From: Stramonita haemastoma
Taxonomy: Eukaryota > Mollusca > Gastropoda > Neogastropoda > Muricidae
Assembly: GCA_030674155.1 (NCBI GenBank)
Contig: CM060323.1
Coordinates: 4,916,365-4,937,157 of the forward strand
Reading direction: 5' to 3'
DNA: 20,793 nt
Positions 18,294 to 20,793 of this stretch are shown here, in pieces (positions within the stretch are counted from its first letter, which is position 1; each line of letters opens with the position of its first letter). Under the pieces are notes generated by a model. It was not told the origin of the DNA. It saw only the letters and a program-made list of their open reading frames with translations, and ran no database searches. The translations under genes were made by a program, and so were the position numbers.

Positions 18294-19325
18294 CAATGCA
18301 GATTTTCTCTTTTAAATTCATTTTTTATTAGAGTTGGGATTTCCCCCCCCCCCCCCCCCAAATTTACACTCCCTCCCCCCCCCCCCTTTTTTTTTTTTTC
18401 TTATTTGATTTTCCCCAAAAATTGGGGAAAGAGACTTTAAAAAAAAATTGGAATGGGGGAAATTTTTTGTCATCATTTTCCCGGGGAAACCAACCCCCCA
18501 AAAGGATATTTTAAAGGAAAGGGGAAAACAATGAGCGACGAGGAAGAATCTGCGATATCCCCCTTTGCTGTTGGGGAAAATTTTGGGGGGAAAAGGGGAA
18601 AAGGTTTTGTTTTTTCCTAAACCCCTATGTGGTCGAAAGGGGACGGGGGTCAGTGCCCTCAGCTTCTCTAAAAGGCCAGATTTGGGGGGGTCCCATCTCC
18701 TCCCCCCTCGCTTTTTCCTTCCCGCCCCACAGGGGAAAAAAGGGGGGGAACGTACAAAACCCCAAAGGGGCGCGCAAACGGTAAACCCTCCAATTGGTAA
18801 CCACGTTTCAAAGGGGCCGGGGAAAAAACCCGGGGGTTTGGGGGGGGAAAGCGGGCCGACCATAAACTGCCCCGGGCCCCCTATCATGGGGACGCCGCGA
18901 TAACATTATTTACTTTTCCCTTCCCCTTTTCACCTACCCCGTAGTCCTGTAGACCGTGGGGGCCCCATGAACTTTTGAACCACTTCCCCCCCCACCCACA
19001 TAACACCCCAAAAAAAATTACTATAAAAAAAAAAAAAATTTTTTAAAAAAAGGGGGAAAATTTTTTGTTCGTTTCGAATGTTGGGAAAATAAAGTACTTT
19101 TTTGTAGGGTTTTTTTTTTTGTTTTTTTTTTTTAAAATTTTTTTGGGTTTTAAAAAATTTTTTTTTCAGGGCGCATGAAAAAAAATGGGGGTATGTGTTT
19201 TTTTAGTAGGGGGTTTTTAACCCCCAAAATTTTTAAACCTGGCGTGGGGGGGGGTTTTTTTTTTTTTTTATGCTTTCGTAAAAATAAAGGGAAAGGGGGG
19301 GGGGGGGTTTTTTGGTGTGTGGGGT

Positions 19326-19369
<44 letters not shown>

Positions 19370-20113
19370 TTTTGGGGTGGGGGGTTTTTCGCGCGTACGT
19401 GTAGTGTGCGGGGGGGACGCGTGAAACCCCGTCATAGAAGGGGTATTACCAAGCAAAAAAAATTTCTCCCCAAAAAAAAAAAAAAAAAAAAAGGCGAGGT
19501 TTTTTTCAGCGAAGGGGGTTTAAAAACCACGGGGGTTTTGACAGAAAAAAGTGGCGTGGACAGGGGGGGGTAGGGGTTTTTTAAAAAATTTAATATATAT
19601 AAATAATAATAAAATTTAATTTACCCCCCCCCCCCCCCCCCCCCCCCCCCAACACACACCCCACACAAAAAAAACCCCAACACACACCACACACACACAA
19701 ATATACAACCCCCTTATGTAGCACAGTAATTGAAAAAAAATTCGGCCTTTTATTAAAATGTACCTATGAAAAGGGGACACTTACTATGTCGATTATAAAG
19801 CAACACCCTCTTTCACTTCCCCCCCCTTTTGCCTTTTGCGACCCCCCTTTTTCCCCCTACAGAAAGGGGAAAGGGGGGGAAGAGGGGGAGAGAGAGAGGG
19901 GAGGGAGAGAGGGAGAGAGAAAAAGAAAAAGGGGGAAATGGTGTGAAAAAGAGGGGATGAGGGGGGATGTGGGTGAGAGAGTGAAAATTGGGGTTGAGAG
20001 AGAAAAAATTCGAGTGTGGGGGGGGGGGGGTATGGGGGTTGTGTGTGTGTGACCCCACAAAAACACACACACCCCCACACACACACACCCCAAACACACA
20101 CAACACACACAAC

Positions 20114-20177
<64 letters not shown>

Positions 20178-20180
20178 GAG
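18294..20180. other. Homopolymer-dominated sequence, probably low-quality assembly
   Basis: From the gap onward the sequence is a mosaic of short homopolymers (CCCC, GGGG, AAAA, TTTT), including C-runs at 18343-18359 and 19624-19650 and a G-run of about 39 bases at 19329-19367. Dinucleotide diversity is much lower than before the gap. Long overlapping open frames on both strands (for example 18318-18887 and 18565-18903) follow from stop-poor GGGG/CCCC content. No protein domain can be trusted here. Confidence 0.75.
20041..20174. repeat. CA-rich microsatellite
   Basis: A short GT run, then CACACACCCC and AACACACAC units grading into a pure CA run, ended by GAGAGA. Confidence 0.93.
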
Positions 20181-20793
20181 AGAGAGAGAAAGGGGGGACT
20201 GCTGAATGAACGTATTTTGTGCTTGACACATTTTTCGTCTTTCAAAGTTTCATTTGAAAGTGAAAAGTAAAAGTATGTGTAGATTAGAGCCTGGCCTAAT
20301 CTTAAAATAAGCTGAGCATTTACAGCAGTACATTTTTTTGCAAAAACTGGGGGAAAAAAAAGAAAAAAAGGATAAGCCATGGAAAGATTGTTAGGCTACT
20401 GTGATCATTGAATGGCTCAAACATTTAAAGGGGGCAAAAAAACAGTTTTTCATTTGGGTAGACTATACACATGTTATCATTTCCACTCGTGAAAAATTGT
20501 TTGTATGGTGGGGGGAGGGGGGGGGTGTTGTTTTTTTTTATTTGGACCGTCTGTCAGCAAATTGTCGTGAAATGGATTGCCAGTATGGAGAAACATCCTG
20601 TCCTAAATGTATGTTTTCTAATCTAAAAAAAAAAAAGAAAGCAATTATCCCTTATAGTTTAAATGATTTTTTTTTTAATTCTGAAAAATAATAAAACATC
20701 TAATTATGAGAATAGGGCATTTATGGGGTTGTCAGGGTTTGTTTGGGCGGGGTTTTTAAGTTATTTATTTTGAACATTGTGTTGAAATTAGAT
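20181..20793. other. AT-rich anonymous DNA to the window end; no gene seen
   Basis: Sequence complexity returns to normal. A + strand frame from 20401 contains DRLSANCREMDCQYGETSCP, which is not recognised and ends in an A-run. No splice pair or RNA gene is seen. Confidence 0.5.

Noticed and set aside
18318..18887. 189-residue open frame on the minus strand, overlapping a + strand frame at 18565-18903
   Set aside because: It lies in homopolymer-rich, probably erroneous sequence after the gap. Stop-poor G/C runs keep both strands open. No domain is seen.

Overview
This window looks like non-coding genomic DNA from an animal, most likely a marine mollusc and possibly a gastropod. It has spliceosomal GT/AG signals, very many di- and mononucleotide microsatellites, tRNA-derived SINEs, and long AT-rich stretches with stops in every frame. 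The mollusc assignment is an inference. It rests mainly on a minus-strand SINE 3' end near 952-1066 that resembles, from memory, a SINE tail common in gastropod genomes. No bacterial or viral gene was recognised.

The only convincing coding sequence is one internal exon at 1534-1668 on the + strand: 45 codons, phase 0 at both ends, with a good polypyrimidine/AG acceptor and a GTAAGT donor. It encodes the first two thirds of a SAM (sterile alpha motif) domain. No exon completing the domain could be found downstream, so most of the window is best read as intron, or as intergenic DNA of the host gene. The other long open frames are low-complexity translations of microsatellites and are not annotated as genes.

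Layout. 1-1500: a GT-rich minisatellite, then two minus-strand SINE pieces lying between two copies of a ~95-bp repeat. 1534-1668: the SAM exon. 1680-3900: GTCT, TG/TC, CA and ATATCACCACATCAT arrays separated by anonymous sequence. 3910-4366: two SINE copies head to head, forming a large imperfect palindrome. 4479-5335: a 22-bp minisatellite with about 36 copies. 6037-6425: a tandemly repeated module carrying a conserved small hairpin. 7748-8079: a ~330-bp CT tract. 8541-9390: two copies of an ATAAT-associated repeat. 10401-10735: the best SINE copy, with clear A and B boxes. 12312-12862: two SINE 3' parts separated by 178 T. 13931-14555: an anonymous ~380-bp island between two TA arrays. 14770-16411: several CT, GT and CA arrays. 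16680-18193: T-rich anonymous DNA with G-runs. 18194-18293: a gap of exactly 100 N. 18294 to about 20180: homopolymer-dominated sequence that looks like poor-quality assembly. 20181-20793: ordinary AT-rich DNA.

I see no operon, defence system, CRISPR array or other organised multi-gene system. What deserves a second look is repeat biology: the SINE palindrome, the 22-bp array with a dimeric sub-array, the hairpin module and the SINE family itself. Several assembly problems should be resolved before any of it is interpreted.
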